The notes below the pieces were generated by a model, which saw nothing but the letters and a program-made list of their open reading frames with translations, was not told the origin of the DNA and searched no databases. From positions 1 to 64,000 of the forward strand of contig NZ_CALSBS010000012.1 of the NCBI RefSeq assembly GCF_943590815.1: a stretch of 64,000 bases of DNA, in the 5' to 3' direction. The DNA comes from Pseudocitrobacter vendiensis (GTDB taxonomy: Bacteria; Pseudomonadota; Gammaproteobacteria; Enterobacterales; Enterobacteriaceae). Position numbers and translations under genes: made by a program. Of the stretch, positions 33,794 through 46,476 are shown one piece after another (positions within the stretch are counted from its first letter, which is position 1; every line of letters starts with the position of its first letter).

Positions 33794-35644
33794 ATGCCGA
33801 TTCAGGTTCTGCCGCCACAGCTCGCGAACCAGATTGCCGCTGGCGAGGTGGTAGAGCGACCTGCGTCGGTGGTGAAAGAACTGGTGGAAAACAGCCTCGA
33901 TGCGGGGGCAACCCGCATCGATATTGATATCGAACGCGGCGGCGCGAAGCTTATCCGCATTCGCGATAACGGCTGCGGTATCAAAAAAGACGAGCTGGCG
34001 CTGGCGCTGGCTCGTCACGCCACCAGTAAAATTGCCTCGCTCGACGATCTGGAAGCCATTATCAGCCTCGGCTTTCGCGGCGAAGCGCTGGCCAGTATCA
34101 GCTCCGTCGCCCGTTTAACGCTTACTTCCCGCACGGCGGAACAGCCCGAAGCCTGGCAGGCTTACGCGGAAGGGCGCGACCAGGACGTGACGGTGAAACC
34201 CGCCGCGCATCCGGTTGGTACCACGCTGGAAGTGTTGGATCTCTTCTACAACACCCCGGCGCGGCGCAAATTTATGCGCACCGAAAAAACCGAATTTAAT
34301 CATATTGATGAGATCATCCGACGCATTGCGCTGGCGCGTTTCGACGTGGCGATCACCCTTAATCACAACGGTAAGATGATCCGTCAGTACCGCGCGGTTG
34401 CGCAGGGCTCACCGCGTGAACGTCGTCTTGGCGCGATTTGCGGCACCGCGTTTCTTGAACACGCACTGGCAATTGAGTGGCAGCATGGCGATTTAACCCT
34501 GCACGGCTGGGTTGCGGACCCGAACCATACCACTCCGGCATTAGCGGAAATTCAATACTGCTACGTGAATGGCCGCATGATGCGCGACCGCCTGATTAAT
34601 CACGCGATTCGCCAGGCCTGTGAAGATAAACTGGGCGCCGATCAGCAGCCGGCATTTGTGCTTTACCTGGAGATAGACCCGCATCAGGTGGATGTCAACG
34701 TGCATCCGGCGAAGCATGAAGTGCGTTTCCACCAATCGCGGCTGGTCCACGATTTTATCTACCAGGGCGTGCTGAGTGTGCTGCAACAGCAGCTGGAATC
34801 GCCGCTAGCACTCGATGAAGACGATGACGAGCTCGCGCCGCGCTCCATTCCGGAAAACCGTGCGGCGGCGGGGCGCAATCAGTTCGCCGAACCTGCGGCG
34901 GCGCGTGAGCCTGACGCCCCGCGTTTTAATGCACCGTCTTCGGGCGTGAGCACGCGTGGCGGCGCAAGCTGGCCGAACGCGCAGCCGGGATACCAAAAGC
35001 AGCAGGGTGCGCTCTATCGCCAGTTGCTCGATACCCCGAAAACGCCGGAGAAACCGCAGCCATCGACGCCGGAGTCTCTCGCCGGGCACAGTCAGAGCTT
35101 TGGTCGTGTTTTAACTATTGTGCCACCGTGTTATGCGTTACTGGAACGCGGCGGCAAACTTAGCCTGCTGGCGTTGCCCGTGGCGGAACGCTGGCTGCGC
35201 CTGGCGCAGTTGACGCCCGGTGAAACGCCGATTTGCGCGCAGCCGCTGTTGATTCCGCTGCGCCTGAAAGCGAGCGATGTCGAAAGCCAGACGTTGCAAA
35301 CGGCGCAGCCGCAACTCGCCTCGTTAGGCATTGATATTCTGGCAGAAGGCCAGCACGTGACCGTTCGCGCTGTGCCTTTACCCTTACGCCAACAAAATTT
35401 ACAAAACTTGATTCCTGAACTGATAGGCTATCTGGTGCAACAAAGTCAGGTTGAGGCGGGTGATATTGCCCAATGGCTGGCCCGTAACCTGGCGAGCGAG
35501 CATGTTCAATGGAACATGTCTCAGGCTATCGCGATGCTGGCGGATGTTGAACGACTCTGCCCACAGCTGGTCAAAGCACCTCCAGGTGGTCTGTTACAAC
35601 CTGTTGATTTAGATTCTGCGATGAACGCCCTGAGAAATGAGTGA
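33794..35644 (+). CDS. mutL: DNA mismatch repair protein MutL
   Basis: Couples mismatch recognition by MutS to MutH nicking and UvrD unwinding. 616 residues (E. coli 615). The N-terminal GHKL ATPase has the Glu of [16 protein letters not shown] and [10 protein letters not shown]. The linker from about 335 to 425 is Pro/Ala-rich. The C-terminal dimerisation domain lacks the DQHAxxER endonuclease motif, as normal for MutH-containing bacteria. It overlaps miaA by eight bases. Confidence 0.97.
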   Translation: MPIQVLPPQLANQIAAGEVVERPASVVKELVENSLDAGATRIDIDIERGGAKLIRIRDNGCGIKKDELALALARHATSKIASLDDLEAIISLGFRGEALASISSVARLTLTSRTAEQPEAWQAYAEGRDQDVTVKPAAHPVGTTLEVLDLFYNTPARRKFMRTEKTEFNHIDEIIRRIALARFDVAITLNHNGKMIRQYRAVAQGSPRERRLGAICGTAFLEHALAIEWQHGDLTLHGWVADPNHTTPALAEIQYCYVNGRMMRDRLINHAIRQACEDKLGADQQPAFVLYLEIDPHQVDVNVHPAKHEVRFHQSRLVHDFIYQGVLSVLQQQLESPLALDEDDDELAPRSIPENRAAAGRNQFAEPAAAREPDAPRFNAPSSGVSTRGGASWPNAQPGYQKQQGALYRQLLDTPKTPEKPQPSTPESLAGHSQSFGRVLTIVPPCYALLERGGKLSLLALPVAERWLRLAQLTPGETPICAQPLLIPLRLKASDVESQTLQTAQPQLASLGIDILAEGQHVTVRAVPLPLRQQNLQNLIPELIGYLVQQSQVEAGDIAQWLARNLASEHVQWNMSQAIAMLADVERLCPQLVKAPPGGLLQPVDLDSAMNALRNE

Positions 35645-36587
35645 CGTGACCGAGGCTCGCCTGCCAAAGGCAATTTTTTTAATGGGGCCAACCGCTTCCG
35701 GTAAAACGGCGTTGGCTATCGAATTACGTAAAGTTTTACCTGTAGAGTTGATTAGTGTTGATTCCGCCCTCATTTATCGAGGGATGGATATCGGGACGGC
35801 CAAGCCGAACGCGCAGGAATTGTCAGCCGCGCCGCACCGATTGTTAGACATTCTCGACCCGGCACAGGCGTACTCTGCCGCGGATTTCCGCCGCGATGCG
35901 TTGGCCGAAATGGCTGAGATTACCGCTGCAGGGCGTATCCCGCTTCTGGTTGGCGGAACGATGTTGTATTTCAAGGCGTTGCTTGAAGGGTTGTCGCCGT
36001 TACCATCGGCAGTTCCCGAGGTCAGAGCGCGAATTGAGCAACAGGCAGCAGAGCAGGGGTGGACAGCGCTGCACGAGCAACTTAAGTCAATTGACCCGGT
36101 TGCCGCTGCACGGATTCATCCAAATGATCCGCAAAGACTTTCCCGGGCACTGGAAGTTTTTTTCATTTCGGGTAAAACTTTAACGGAACTGACGCAAACG
36201 TCAGGAGACGCTCTGCCCTACAAGGTGCATCAGTTCGCCATCGCCCCGGCGAGCCGTGAACTGCTCCATCAGCGCATTGAGCAGCGTTTTCATCAGATGT
36301 TAGCTTCAGGTTTTGAAGCAGAAGTGCGGGCGCTTTTTGCCCGTGGAGATTTGCATACGGATATGCCTTCCATTCGTTGTGTTGGATATCGCCAGATGTG
36401 GTCATACCTCGAAGGCGAGATCTCGTACGATGAAATGGTTTATCGAGGAGTTTGCGCCACGAGACAGTTAGCCAAGCGCCAGGTGACCTGGTTGCGCGGT
36501 TGGGATGGGGTTCACTGGTTAGATAGCGAACAACCTGAACAGGCGTTCAACGAAGTAATACAGGTAGTTGGTGATTGTGTAGACTGA
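35637..36587 (+). CDS. miaA: tRNA dimethylallyltransferase MiaA
   Basis: Transfers dimethylallyl from DMAPP to A37 of tRNAs reading UNN codons, the first step of ms2i6A. 316 residues, same as E. coli. P-loop [11 protein letters not shown] (residues 17-27), the [23 protein letters not shown]/Mg region, and [14 protein letters not shown]-terminal tRNA-binding region [15 protein letters not shown]. It overlaps the end of mutL, so translation is likely coupled. The 84 bases to hfq probably carry hfq promoter activity, as in E. coli. Confidence 0.97.
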   Translation: MSDVTEARLPKAIFLMGPTASGKTALAIELRKVLPVELISVDSALIYRGMDIGTAKPNAQELSAAPHRLLDILDPAQAYSAADFRRDALAEMAEITAAGRIPLLVGGTMLYFKALLEGLSPLPSAVPEVRARIEQQAAEQGWTALHEQLKSIDPVAAARIHPNDPQRLSRALEVFFISGKTLTELTQTSGDALPYKVHQFAIAPASRELLHQRIEQRFHQMLASGFEAEVRALFARGDLHTDMPSIRCVGYRQMWSYLEGEISYDEMVYRGVCATRQLAKRQVTWLRGWDGVHWLDSEQPEQAFNEVIQVVGDCVD

Positions 36588-36659
36588 ATGTGTACAATTG
36601 AACCGTATTCGTGCGCAATTTTAAGGACCTGTGGGTTCTAAGTACAAATAAGCATATAA

Positions 36660-36983
<324 letters not shown>

Positions 36984-37003
36984 GTTAACGCTGTTTCCCG
37001 GTC

Positions 37004-37029
37004 GGGGAGCCTGGTTTACCCGGTTCCCC
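37004..37029 (+). terminator. Hairpin between hfq and hflX
   Basis: GGGGAGCC / GGTTCCCC (8 bp, one G-U pair), loop of 10, followed by GCTGGTATTTTA. It may be a partial terminator that lowers hflX expression relative to hfq. Confidence 0.45.
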
Positions 37030-37054
37030 GCTGGTATTTTATGAGGATTTACGC

Positions 37055-38335
<1,281 letters not shown>

Positions 38336-38428
38336 CCGGCAGCTTGCCTGGAGCATGGAGTCATTTCGCCTGTCCCCTGCCGTCGCAAGACATTGGGGAT
38401 CACCGCATAACAAATATGGAGCACATAC

Positions 38429-39688
38429 ATGGCGTGGAATCAGCCCGGTAATAACGGACAAGACCGCGACCCGTGGGGAAGCAGCAAACCTGGCGGCAAC
38501 TCTGAGGGAAATGGAAACAAAGGTGGTCGCGAACAGGGGCCGCCCGATCTGGATGATATCTTCCGCAAACTGAGCAAAAAGCTTGGTGGCCTCGGCGGCG
38601 GTAAGAGTGGTTCTGGCGGCGGTACAACCCAGGGGCCTCGTGCGCCAATGGGTGGTCGCATCGTCGGTATCGCAGCGGCAGCCGTCGTCATTATCTGGGC
38701 AGCCAGCGGATTCTATACCATTAAAGAAGCCGAACGTGGCGTGGTTACGCGCTTTGGTAAGTTCAGCCATCTGGTTGAGCCGGGCCTGAACTGGAAGCCG
38801 ACGTTTATCGACGAAGTGACGCCGGTGAACGTGGAGGCCGTGCGTGAACTGGCCGCTTCCGGCGTGATGCTGACCTCTGACGAAAACGTGGTGCGCGTTG
38901 AGATGAACGTGCAGTACCGCGTGACCGATCCGCAGCGCTATCTGTTTAGCGTCACCAGCGCCGACGACAGTCTGCGTCAGGCGACCGACAGCGCCCTGCG
39001 TGGTGTCATCGGTAAATACACCATGGACCGCATTTTGACGGAAGGTCGTACCGTTATTCGTAGCGATACCCAGCGCGAGCTGGAAGAAACCATTCGTCCG
39101 TACAACATGGGTATCACCCTGCTGGACGTCAACTTCCAGGCTGCTCGTCCGCCGGAAGAAGTGAAGTCTTCCTTCGATGATGCGATTGCCGCACGTGAAA
39201 ACGAGCAGCAATACATTCGTGAAGCGGAAGCGTACACCAACGAAGTTCAGCCGCGTGCAAACGGTCAGGCGCAACGTATTCTGGAAGAGGCGCGCGCCTA
39301 TAAGACGCAAACCGTTCTGGAAGCACAGGGTGAAGTGGCTCGCTTTGCTAAGATCCTGCCGGAGTATAAAGCTGCACCGCAGATCACCCGTGAGCGTCTC
39401 TACATCGAGACCATGGAAAAAGTCCTGAGCCATACGCGTAAAGTGCTGGTTAACGATAATAAAGGTGGCAACCTGATGGTTCTGCCGCTCGACCAGATGC
39501 TGAAAGGCGGGAACACTTCCGGTGCAAAGAACGATAACAGCGGGGCCAACAACCTGCTGCGTCTGCCGCCGGCGTCTTCCTCCAGCAACAGCGGAGCGAG
39601 CAACTCATCGTCCACCAGTCAGGGCGACATTATGGACCAACGCCGCGCTAACGCGCAGCGTAACGACTACCAGCGTCAGGGGGAATAA
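38429..39688 (+). CDS. hflK: FtsH protease modulator HflK
   Basis: SPFH-family inner membrane protein that forms with HflC a large cage around the FtsH protease. 419 residues. An N-terminal Gly/Pro/Asn-rich cytoplasmic segment (1-80), a single membrane helix (about 78-100, GIAAAAVVIIWAASGFY), the SPFH domain, a long coiled coil (about 240-350) and a low-complexity Ser/Asn tail. ATG start with GGAGC upstream. hflC follows two bases after its stop. Confidence 0.97.
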   Translation: MAWNQPGNNGQDRDPWGSSKPGGNSEGNGNKGGREQGPPDLDDIFRKLSKKLGGLGGGKSGSGGGTTQGPRAPMGGRIVGIAAAAVVIIWAASGFYTIKEAERGVVTRFGKFSHLVEPGLNWKPTFIDEVTPVNVEAVRELAASGVMLTSDENVVRVEMNVQYRVTDPQRYLFSVTSADDSLRQATDSALRGVIGKYTMDRILTEGRTVIRSDTQRELEETIRPYNMGITLLDVNFQAARPPEEVKSSFDDAIAARENEQQYIREAEAYTNEVQPRANGQAQRILEEARAYKTQTVLEAQGEVARFAKILPEYKAAPQITRERLYIETMEKVLSHTRKVLVNDNKGGNLMVLPLDQMLKGGNTSGAKNDNSGANNLLRLPPASSSSNSGASNSSSTSQGDIMDQRRANAQRNDYQRQGE

Positions 39689-39690
39689 CG

Positions 39691-40695
39691 ATGCGTAAGT
39701 CAGTTATCGCGATTATCATCATCGTGCTGGTAGTGCTTTACACCTCTATCTTTGTGGTTAAAGAAGGTGAGCGTGGGATCAAGTTCCAGTTCAGCAGCGT
39801 CGTGCGTGACGGCGACAAAAAACCGTTGATTTATGAGCCGGGCCTGCACTTTAAAGTCCCGTTCATTCAGTCGGTTAAAATGCTGGATGCACGTATTCAG
39901 ACCATGGACAACCAGGCCGATCGCTTTGTGACCAAAGAGAAAAAAGACCTGATCGTTGACTCCTATATCAAATGGCGCATCAGCGATTTCAGCCGCTACT
40001 TCCTGGCAACAGGCGGTGGTGACGTTTCTCAGGCAGAAGTGCTGCTGAAACGTAAGTTCTCTGACCGTCTGCGTTCTGAAATTGGTCGTCTGGATGTGAA
40101 AGACATCGTCACCGATTCCCGTGGTCGTCTGACCCTGGAAGTGCGTGATGCGCTGAACTCCGGTTCTGCGGGTACCGAAGACGAAGTGGAAACGCCAGCC
40201 GCGGATAACGCGATTGCCGAAGCCGCTGAGCGCGTCACCGCTGAAACCAACGGGAAAGTGCCGGTCATCAACCCGAACAGTATGGCGGCGTTAGGTATTG
40301 AAGTGGTCGACGTGCGTATCAAGCAGATCAACCTGCCGACCGAAGTGTCCGAAGCGATTTACAACCGTATGCGTGCTGAGCGTGAAGCGGTTGCCCGTCG
40401 CCACCGTTCACAAGGTCAGGAGGAGGCTGAAAAGCTGCGCGCGGCGGCTGACTATGAAGTCACCAAAACGCTGGCGGAAGCTGAGCGTCAGGGCCGTATC
40501 CTGCGCGGTGAAGGCGATGCCGAAGCGGCTAAACTGTTTGCTGACGCATTCAGTCAGGATCCAGACTTCTATGCCTTTATCCGTAGCCTGCGTGCCTATG
40601 AAAGCAGCTTCCAGAGCAACCAGGACGTAATGGTTCTGAGCCCGGACAGCGATTTCTTCCGCTACATGAAAACGCCGAACGCTACGGCGCGTTAA
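39691..40695 (+). CDS. hflC: FtsH protease modulator HflC
   Basis: 334-residue SPFH-family partner of HflK. N-terminal membrane anchor (residues 3-21, KSVIAIIIIVLVVLYTSIFV), SPFH domain to about 200, then a helical coiled-coil region rich in Ala/Glu/Arg. The pair controls access of substrates to FtsH. ATG start with GGGGG upstream inside the end of hflK. It is followed by a strong terminator. Confidence 0.97.
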   Translation: MRKSVIAIIIIVLVVLYTSIFVVKEGERGIKFQFSSVVRDGDKKPLIYEPGLHFKVPFIQSVKMLDARIQTMDNQADRFVTKEKKDLIVDSYIKWRISDFSRYFLATGGGDVSQAEVLLKRKFSDRLRSEIGRLDVKDIVTDSRGRLTLEVRDALNSGSAGTEDEVETPAADNAIAEAAERVTAETNGKVPVINPNSMAALGIEVVDVRIKQINLPTEVSEAIYNRMRAEREAVARRHRSQGQEEAEKLRAAADYEVTKTLAEAERQGRILRGEGDAEAAKLFADAFSQDPDFYAFIRSLRAYESSFQSNQDVMVLSPDSDFFRYMKTPNATAR

Positions 40696-40719
40696 TCGCC
40701 CGCTTACAGCGTGATTGTT

Positions 40720-40757
40720 AAAAACCACCGCATCTTCGGATGCCGGTGGTTTTCTTT
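40720..40757 (+). terminator. hflC operon terminator
   Basis: AAAACCACCG-CATC stem closed by a TTCG tetraloop, with GATG-C-CGGTGGTTTT on the other side (one bulged C), then TTTCTTTT. It lies 24 bases after the hflC stop and just before yjeT. Confidence 0.88.
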
Positions 40758-40771
40758 TATAAGGACGAAAA

Positions 40772-40969
40772 ATGAACTCCACAATCTGGCTCGCGCTGGC
40801 GTTAGTTTTGGTGCTGGAAGGCCTTGGCCCGATGCTTTATCCGAAGGCCTGGCGCAAAATGATCGCTACGATGACCCAATTACCCGATACGATGTTGCGC
40901 CGATTTGGCGGCGGTCTTGTGGTTGCGGGCATTGTGATCTACTACATGTTGACGAAATCGATTAGCTGA
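40772..40969 (+). CDS. yjeT: Small inner membrane protein YjeT (DUF2065)
   Basis: 65-residue protein with two predicted membrane helices (residues 4-22 and 46-60) joined by a basic loop (YPKAWRKMIATM). It is widely conserved next to hflC in gammaproteobacteria; function unknown. ATG start with AAGGACG upstream. It lies between the hflKC terminator and purA, so it may be transcribed by read-through or with purA. Confidence 0.9.
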   Translation: MNSTIWLALALVLVLEGLGPMLYPKAWRKMIATMTQLPDTMLRRFGGGLVVAGIVIYYMLTKSIS

Positions 40970-41068
40970 ACAAAAAACGGCCATTTCAGCATGATTTCGA
41001 ATATAAAAAGTGCTGTATATCTGAAAAAGCGATGGTAGAATCCATTTTTAAGCAAACGGTGATTTTGA

Positions 41069-42370
<1,302 letters not shown>

Positions 42371-42381
42371 TGAATGGAAAT

Positions 42382-42442
42382 GCCCGGTAACGAGAGTCAC
42401 CGGGCCTGTAGGCCGGATAACGCGCATTGCGCTGTATCCGGC
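42382..42442. repeat. Hairpin plus REP element after purA
   Basis: GCCCGGT ... ACCGGGC (42382-42405) is a possible purA 3' hairpin without a T run. It is followed directly by a REP palindrome GCCGGATA ... TATCCGGC (42412-42442). Confidence 0.7.
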
Positions 42443-42575
42443 TTAATATCTTGCAAGATCCGCGCTTTTTTCCTTCCCGCACCGAAAAAATTAGCGACCT
42501 GGCTGGTGGCTGGTTTATCATCAATATAAATATTCGAAATTATTCTTCCCGAGTTCCTGTTCCCCTGAGGTTGAT

Positions 42576-43001
42576 GTGCAGTTAACAAGCTTTACCGATT
42601 ATGGATTACGTGCGCTTATCTACATGGCGTCGTTGCCAAATGGCAAGATGACCAGTATCTCTGAAGTGACAGAGGTCTACGGCGTGTCACGTAACCATAT
42701 GGTGAAAATCATCAACCAGCTAAGCCGCGCGGGGTACGTGACGGCAGTGCGGGGGAAAAATGGCGGGATCCGGCTGGGCAAGCCGGCGGAGACGATTCGC
42801 GTAGGCGACGTTGTCCGCGAACTGGAACCTCTCTCGCTGGTGAATTGCAGCAGTGAGTTCTGCCACATCACACCAGCCTGTCGATTGAAACAGGCACTTT
42901 CTCAAGCCGTGCAAAGTTTTCTCAAGGAACTGGATAACTACACACTGGCCGATTTGGTTGAAGAGAATCAACCGCTTTATAAATTATTGATGGTGGAGTG
43001 A
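42576..43001 (+). CDS. nsrR: Nitric oxide-sensing repressor NsrR
   Basis: Rrf2-family repressor with an iron-sulfur cluster that nitric oxide destroys, derepressing NO defence genes such as hmp and ytfE (the latter partly present at the window end). 141 residues. Winged helix at residues 1-80 ([25 protein letters not shown]). Cluster cysteines: Cys91, Cys96 and Cys102 in [16 protein letters not shown] start (MQLTSF) preceded by TGAGG. rnr follows, with an overlap of its possible upstream frame. Confidence 0.95.
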   Translation: MQLTSFTDYGLRALIYMASLPNGKMTSISEVTEVYGVSRNHMVKIINQLSRAGYVTAVRGKNGGIRLGKPAETIRVGDVVRELEPLSLVNCSSEFCHITPACRLKQALSQAVQSFLKELDNYTLADLVEENQPLYKLLMVE

Positions 43002-43039
43002 CGAAAATCTCTGCCAAAGATGACAACGGAGGAACCGAT

Positions 43040-45481
43040 ATGTCACAAGACCCTTTCCTGGACCGCGAAGCTGAAAAATACGCCAATCCTATCCCGAGCC
43101 GGGAATTTATCCTCGATCATTTAACAAAACGTGAAAAACCTGCCAATCGTGAAGAGCTGGCGGTTGAACTGAACATTGAAGGCGAAGAGCAGATAGAAGC
43201 GCTTCGCCGTCGCCTGCGCGCCATGGAGCGTGATGGGCAACTCGTTTTTACCCGCCGCCAGTGCTATGCGCTGCCGGAACGCCTCGACCTGCTGAAAGGC
43301 ATGGTTATCGGTCATCGTGATGGCTATGGCTTCCTGCGCGTAGAGGGGCGTAAAGACGACCTGTATCTCTCCAGCGAGCAGATGAAAGTCTGCATGCATG
43401 GTGACCAGGTGCTGGCGCAACCGCTGGGCGCGGATCGTAAGGGCCGTCGCGAAGCGCGTATTGTGCGCGTGCTGGAGCCGAGAACCGGGCAAATCGTTGG
43501 CCGCTACTTCACCGATGCGGGCGTCGGTTTTGTCGTGCCCGACGACAGTCGCCTGAGCTTTGATATTCTCATCCCGCCAGAAGCGGTGATGGGGGCGCGT
43601 ATGGGCTTTGTGGTGGTGGTCGAACTGACCCAGCGCCCAACCCGTCGCACCAAGGCGATTGGTAAAATTGTCGAAGTGCTCGGCGATAACATGGGCACCG
43701 GCATGGCCGTTGACATGGCGCTGCGTACGCATGAAATCCCTTACGTTTGGCCACCAGCGGTAGAAGCGCAGGTTGCCGGGCTGAAAGAGCTGGTGCCGGA
43801 AGACGCGAAAATTGGCCGCGTCGATCTGCGTGATTTACCGCTGGTGACTATCGACGGTGAAGACGCCCGTGACTTTGACGATGCGGTTTACTGCGAGAAA
43901 AAACGCGGTGGCGGCTGGCGTCTGTGGGTGGCGATTGCCGACGTAAGCTATTACGTTCGTCCTCCAACCCCGCTGGACAAAGAGGCGCGCAACCGTGGTA
44001 CGTCCGTTTACTTCCCGTCGCAGGTTGTACCGATGCTGCCGGAAGTGCTCTCTAACGGCCTGTGTTCGCTGAATCCGCAGGTTGACCGCCTGTGTATGGT
44101 CTGCGAAATGACCGTCTCATCCAAAGGCCGCTTAACGGGTTATAAATTCTATGAAGCCGTGATGAGCTCGCACGCGCGTCTGACCTACACCAAAGTGTGG
44201 CATATGCTGCAGGGCGATCAGGATCTGCGTGAGCAGTATGCGCCGCTGGTTAAGCACATCGAAGAGCTGCATAACCTCTATAAAGTGCTGGATCAGGCAC
44301 GTGCTGAACGCGGCGGTATCTCGTTCGAAAGCGAAGAAGCGAAGTTTATCTTCAACGCAGAACGTCGTATCGAACGCATTGAGCAGACGCAGCGTAATGA
44401 TGCGCACAAACTGATTGAAGAGTGCATGATTCTGGCGAACATCTCGGCGGCGCGTTTCGTTGAGAAAGCGAAAGAACCGGCGCTATTCCGTATTCACGAT
44501 AAGCCAACGACGGAAGCGATTACCGCATTCCGTTCGGTTCTGTCGGAGCTGGGTCTGGAACTGCCTGGCGGTAATAAGCCGGAGCCGCGCGATTACGCCG
44601 AGCTGCTGGAATCCGTCGCTGACCGTCCTGACGCCGAAATGCTGCAAACCATGCTGCTGCGTTCGATGAAGCAGGCGATTTACGACCCGGAAAACCGGGG
44701 TCACTTCGGTCTGGCGTTGCAGTCGTACGCGCACTTTACCTCGCCGATCCGTCGTTATCCTGATCTGTTGCTGCACCGCGCCATCAAGTATCTGCTGGCG
44801 AAAGAGCAGGGCCATAAAGGCAACACCACGGAGACCGGTGGCTATCACTACTCGATGGAAGAGATGCTGCAACTCGGTCAGCACTGTTCTATGGCCGAAC
44901 GCCGCGCTGATGAAGCCACGCGTGACGTCGCGGATTGGCTGAAGTGTGACTTCATGCAGGATCAGGTGGGTAACGTCTTTAAAGGCGTGATTGCCAGCGT
45001 GACCGGCTTCGGCTTCTTTGTCCGTCTTGATGAGCTGTTTATTGATGGCCTGGTCCACGTTTCATCGCTGGATAACGATTACTATCGTTTTGACCAGATT
45101 GGTCAGCGTTTGATTGGTGAATCCGGCGGGCAGACCTATCGTCTGGGCGACCGCGTAGAAGTTCGCGTGGAAGCGGTAAACATGGACGAGCGTAAGATTG
45201 ACTTCTCGCTGATTTCCAGCGAACGCGCGCCGCGTAATGTCGGCAAAACTGAACGCGAAAAAGCGAAGAAAGGCCCGGCGAATAAAAACGGCAGTCGCCG
45301 TCGTCAGGTTGGCAAGAAAGTGAATTTCGAGCCGGACAGCGCATTCCGCGGTGAGAAAAAGCAGAAACCTAAAGCCGCGAAAAAAGACGCGAGAAAAGCG
45401 AAGAAGCCATCGGCGAAAACGCAAAAAATCGCCGCTGCGACGAAAGCAAAACGCGCAGCGAAGAAGAAAGTGGCGGAGTAA
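43040..45481 (+). CDS. rnr: Ribonuclease R
   Basis: Processive 3'-5' exoribonuclease that degrades structured RNA and works with tmRNA. 813 residues, same as E. coli. N-terminal helix-turn-helix and cold-shock domains (about 20-220), catalytic RNB domain with [12 protein letters not shown] (Mg-binding aspartates, around residue 272), a C-terminal S1 domain ([18 protein letters not shown]), and a Lys-rich tail. ATG start with GGAGGA nine bases upstream. It lies 38 bases after nsrR. Confidence 0.97.
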   Translation: MSQDPFLDREAEKYANPIPSREFILDHLTKREKPANREELAVELNIEGEEQIEALRRRLRAMERDGQLVFTRRQCYALPERLDLLKGMVIGHRDGYGFLRVEGRKDDLYLSSEQMKVCMHGDQVLAQPLGADRKGRREARIVRVLEPRTGQIVGRYFTDAGVGFVVPDDSRLSFDILIPPEAVMGARMGFVVVVELTQRPTRRTKAIGKIVEVLGDNMGTGMAVDMALRTHEIPYVWPPAVEAQVAGLKELVPEDAKIGRVDLRDLPLVTIDGEDARDFDDAVYCEKKRGGGWRLWVAIADVSYYVRPPTPLDKEARNRGTSVYFPSQVVPMLPEVLSNGLCSLNPQVDRLCMVCEMTVSSKGRLTGYKFYEAVMSSHARLTYTKVWHMLQGDQDLREQYAPLVKHIEELHNLYKVLDQARAERGGISFESEEAKFIFNAERRIERIEQTQRNDAHKLIEECMILANISAARFVEKAKEPALFRIHDKPTTEAITAFRSVLSELGLELPGGNKPEPRDYAELLESVADRPDAEMLQTMLLRSMKQAIYDPENRGHFGLALQSYAHFTSPIRRYPDLLLHRAIKYLLAKEQGHKGNTTETGGYHYSMEEMLQLGQHCSMAERRADEATRDVADWLKCDFMQDQVGNVFKGVIASVTGFGFFVRLDELFIDGLVHVSSLDNDYYRFDQIGQRLIGESGGQTYRLGDRVEVRVEAVNMDERKIDFSLISSERAPRNVGKTEREKAKKGPANKNGSRRRQVGKKVNFEPDSAFRGEKKQKPKAAKKDARKAKKPSAKTQKIAAATKAKRAAKKKVAE

Positions 45482-45486
45482 AATTC

Positions 45487-45594
45487 GCCCCTCACCCTAA
45501 CCCTCTCCCAAAGGGAGAGGGAACCGATCGAGCCGATGTTTGGTCCGGCGCCGGTTTTCCCCCTCTCCCTCAGGGAGAGGGCGGGGTGAGGGTG
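45487..45594. repeat. Long inverted repeat (CCCTCACCCTAACCCTCTCCC family) between rnr and rlmB
   Basis: Two arms of about 21 bases, CCCTCACCCTAACCCTCTCC-type at 45489-45509 and its near complement at 45573-45592, are separated by 63 bases. Each arm also pairs with an adjacent short complement (CCCTCTCCC AAA GGGAGAGGG; CCCTCTCCC TCA GGGAGAGGG). A dispersed enterobacterial intergenic repeat of this type is familiar to me; I do not assign a family name. It lies in the rnr-rlmB gap. Confidence 0.8.
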
Positions 45595-45626
45595 ACCTGA
45601 TAACAAAGTTAACAACGAGTCCATCA

Positions 45627-46358
45627 ATGAGTGAAATGATTTACGGTATCCACGCAGTCCAGGCCCTGCTGGAGCGCGCTCCTGAACGTTTTCAGGAAGT
45701 CTTTATTTTAAAAGGCCGCGAAGATAAACGTTTGTTGCCGCTGATCCACGCGCTGGAAGCGCAGGGTGTGGTTATCCAGTTGGCCAACCGCCAGTATCTG
45801 GATGAGAAAAGCGAAGGTGCCGTGCATCAGGGCATTATTGCGCGCGTGAAGCCGGGCCGTCAGTATCAGGAAAACGATCTGCCGGATCTGATCGCTTCGT
45901 TGGAAAACCCGTTCCTGTTGATCCTCGATGGCGTCACCGATCCGCACAACCTCGGCGCCTGCCTGCGTAGCGCCGATGCGGCGGGCGTGCATGCGGTGAT
46001 TGTTCCGCGCGACCGCTCTGCACAGCTTAACGCGACCGCGAAGAAAGTGGCCTGTGGTGCGGCGGAAAACGTACCGCTGATCCGCGTGACCAACCTGGCG
46101 CGCACCATGCGTCTGCTGCAGGAAGAAAACATCTGGATCGTAGGTACCGCTGGCGAAGCGGATCACACCCTCTATCAGAGCAAAATGACCGGCCGTATGG
46201 CGCTGGTGATGGGCGCAGAAGGCGAAGGTATGCGCCGTTTGACCCGTGAGCACTGCGATGAGCTGATCAGTATTCCAATGGCGGGCAGCGTCTCCTCACT
46301 GAACGTTTCCGTCGCAACGGGCATCTGCCTGTTTGAAGCGGTACGCCAGCGCGGTTAA
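45627..46358 (+). CDS. rlmB: 23S rRNA (guanosine-2'-O) methyltransferase RlmB
   Basis: SPOUT-class enzyme that methylates G2251 in the P-loop of 23S rRNA. 243 residues, same as E. coli. N-terminal substrate-binding domain (1-75), then the knotted catalytic domain with [29 protein letters not shown] and [16 protein letters not shown] (SAM-binding knot). ATG start; the upstream in-frame extension would come from the inverted repeat and is rejected. It follows rnr and has its own terminator. Confidence 0.97.
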   Translation: MSEMIYGIHAVQALLERAPERFQEVFILKGREDKRLLPLIHALEAQGVVIQLANRQYLDEKSEGAVHQGIIARVKPGRQYQENDLPDLIASLENPFLLILDGVTDPHNLGACLRSADAAGVHAVIVPRDRSAQLNATAKKVACGAAENVPLIRVTNLARTMRLLQEENIWIVGTAGEADHTLYQSKMTGRMALVMGAEGEGMRRLTREHCDELISIPMAGSVSSLNVSVATGICLFEAVRQRG

Positions 46359-46378
46359 TGCATCATGCGTTGAAATCA

Positions 46379-46407
46379 AGCCATCCCACGGGATGGCTTT
46401 TTTGTGA
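46379..46407 (+). terminator. rlmB terminator
   Basis: AGCCATCC / GGATGGCT stem with loop CACG followed by TTTTTTG, 21 bases after the rlmB stop. Confidence 0.92.
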
Positions 46408-46476
46408 CCGCCATCCGGCGCCAAATCCTTACCTCTGTCCATACTTAAAGCACTGCCACTTGACGGAGGGAGACAC

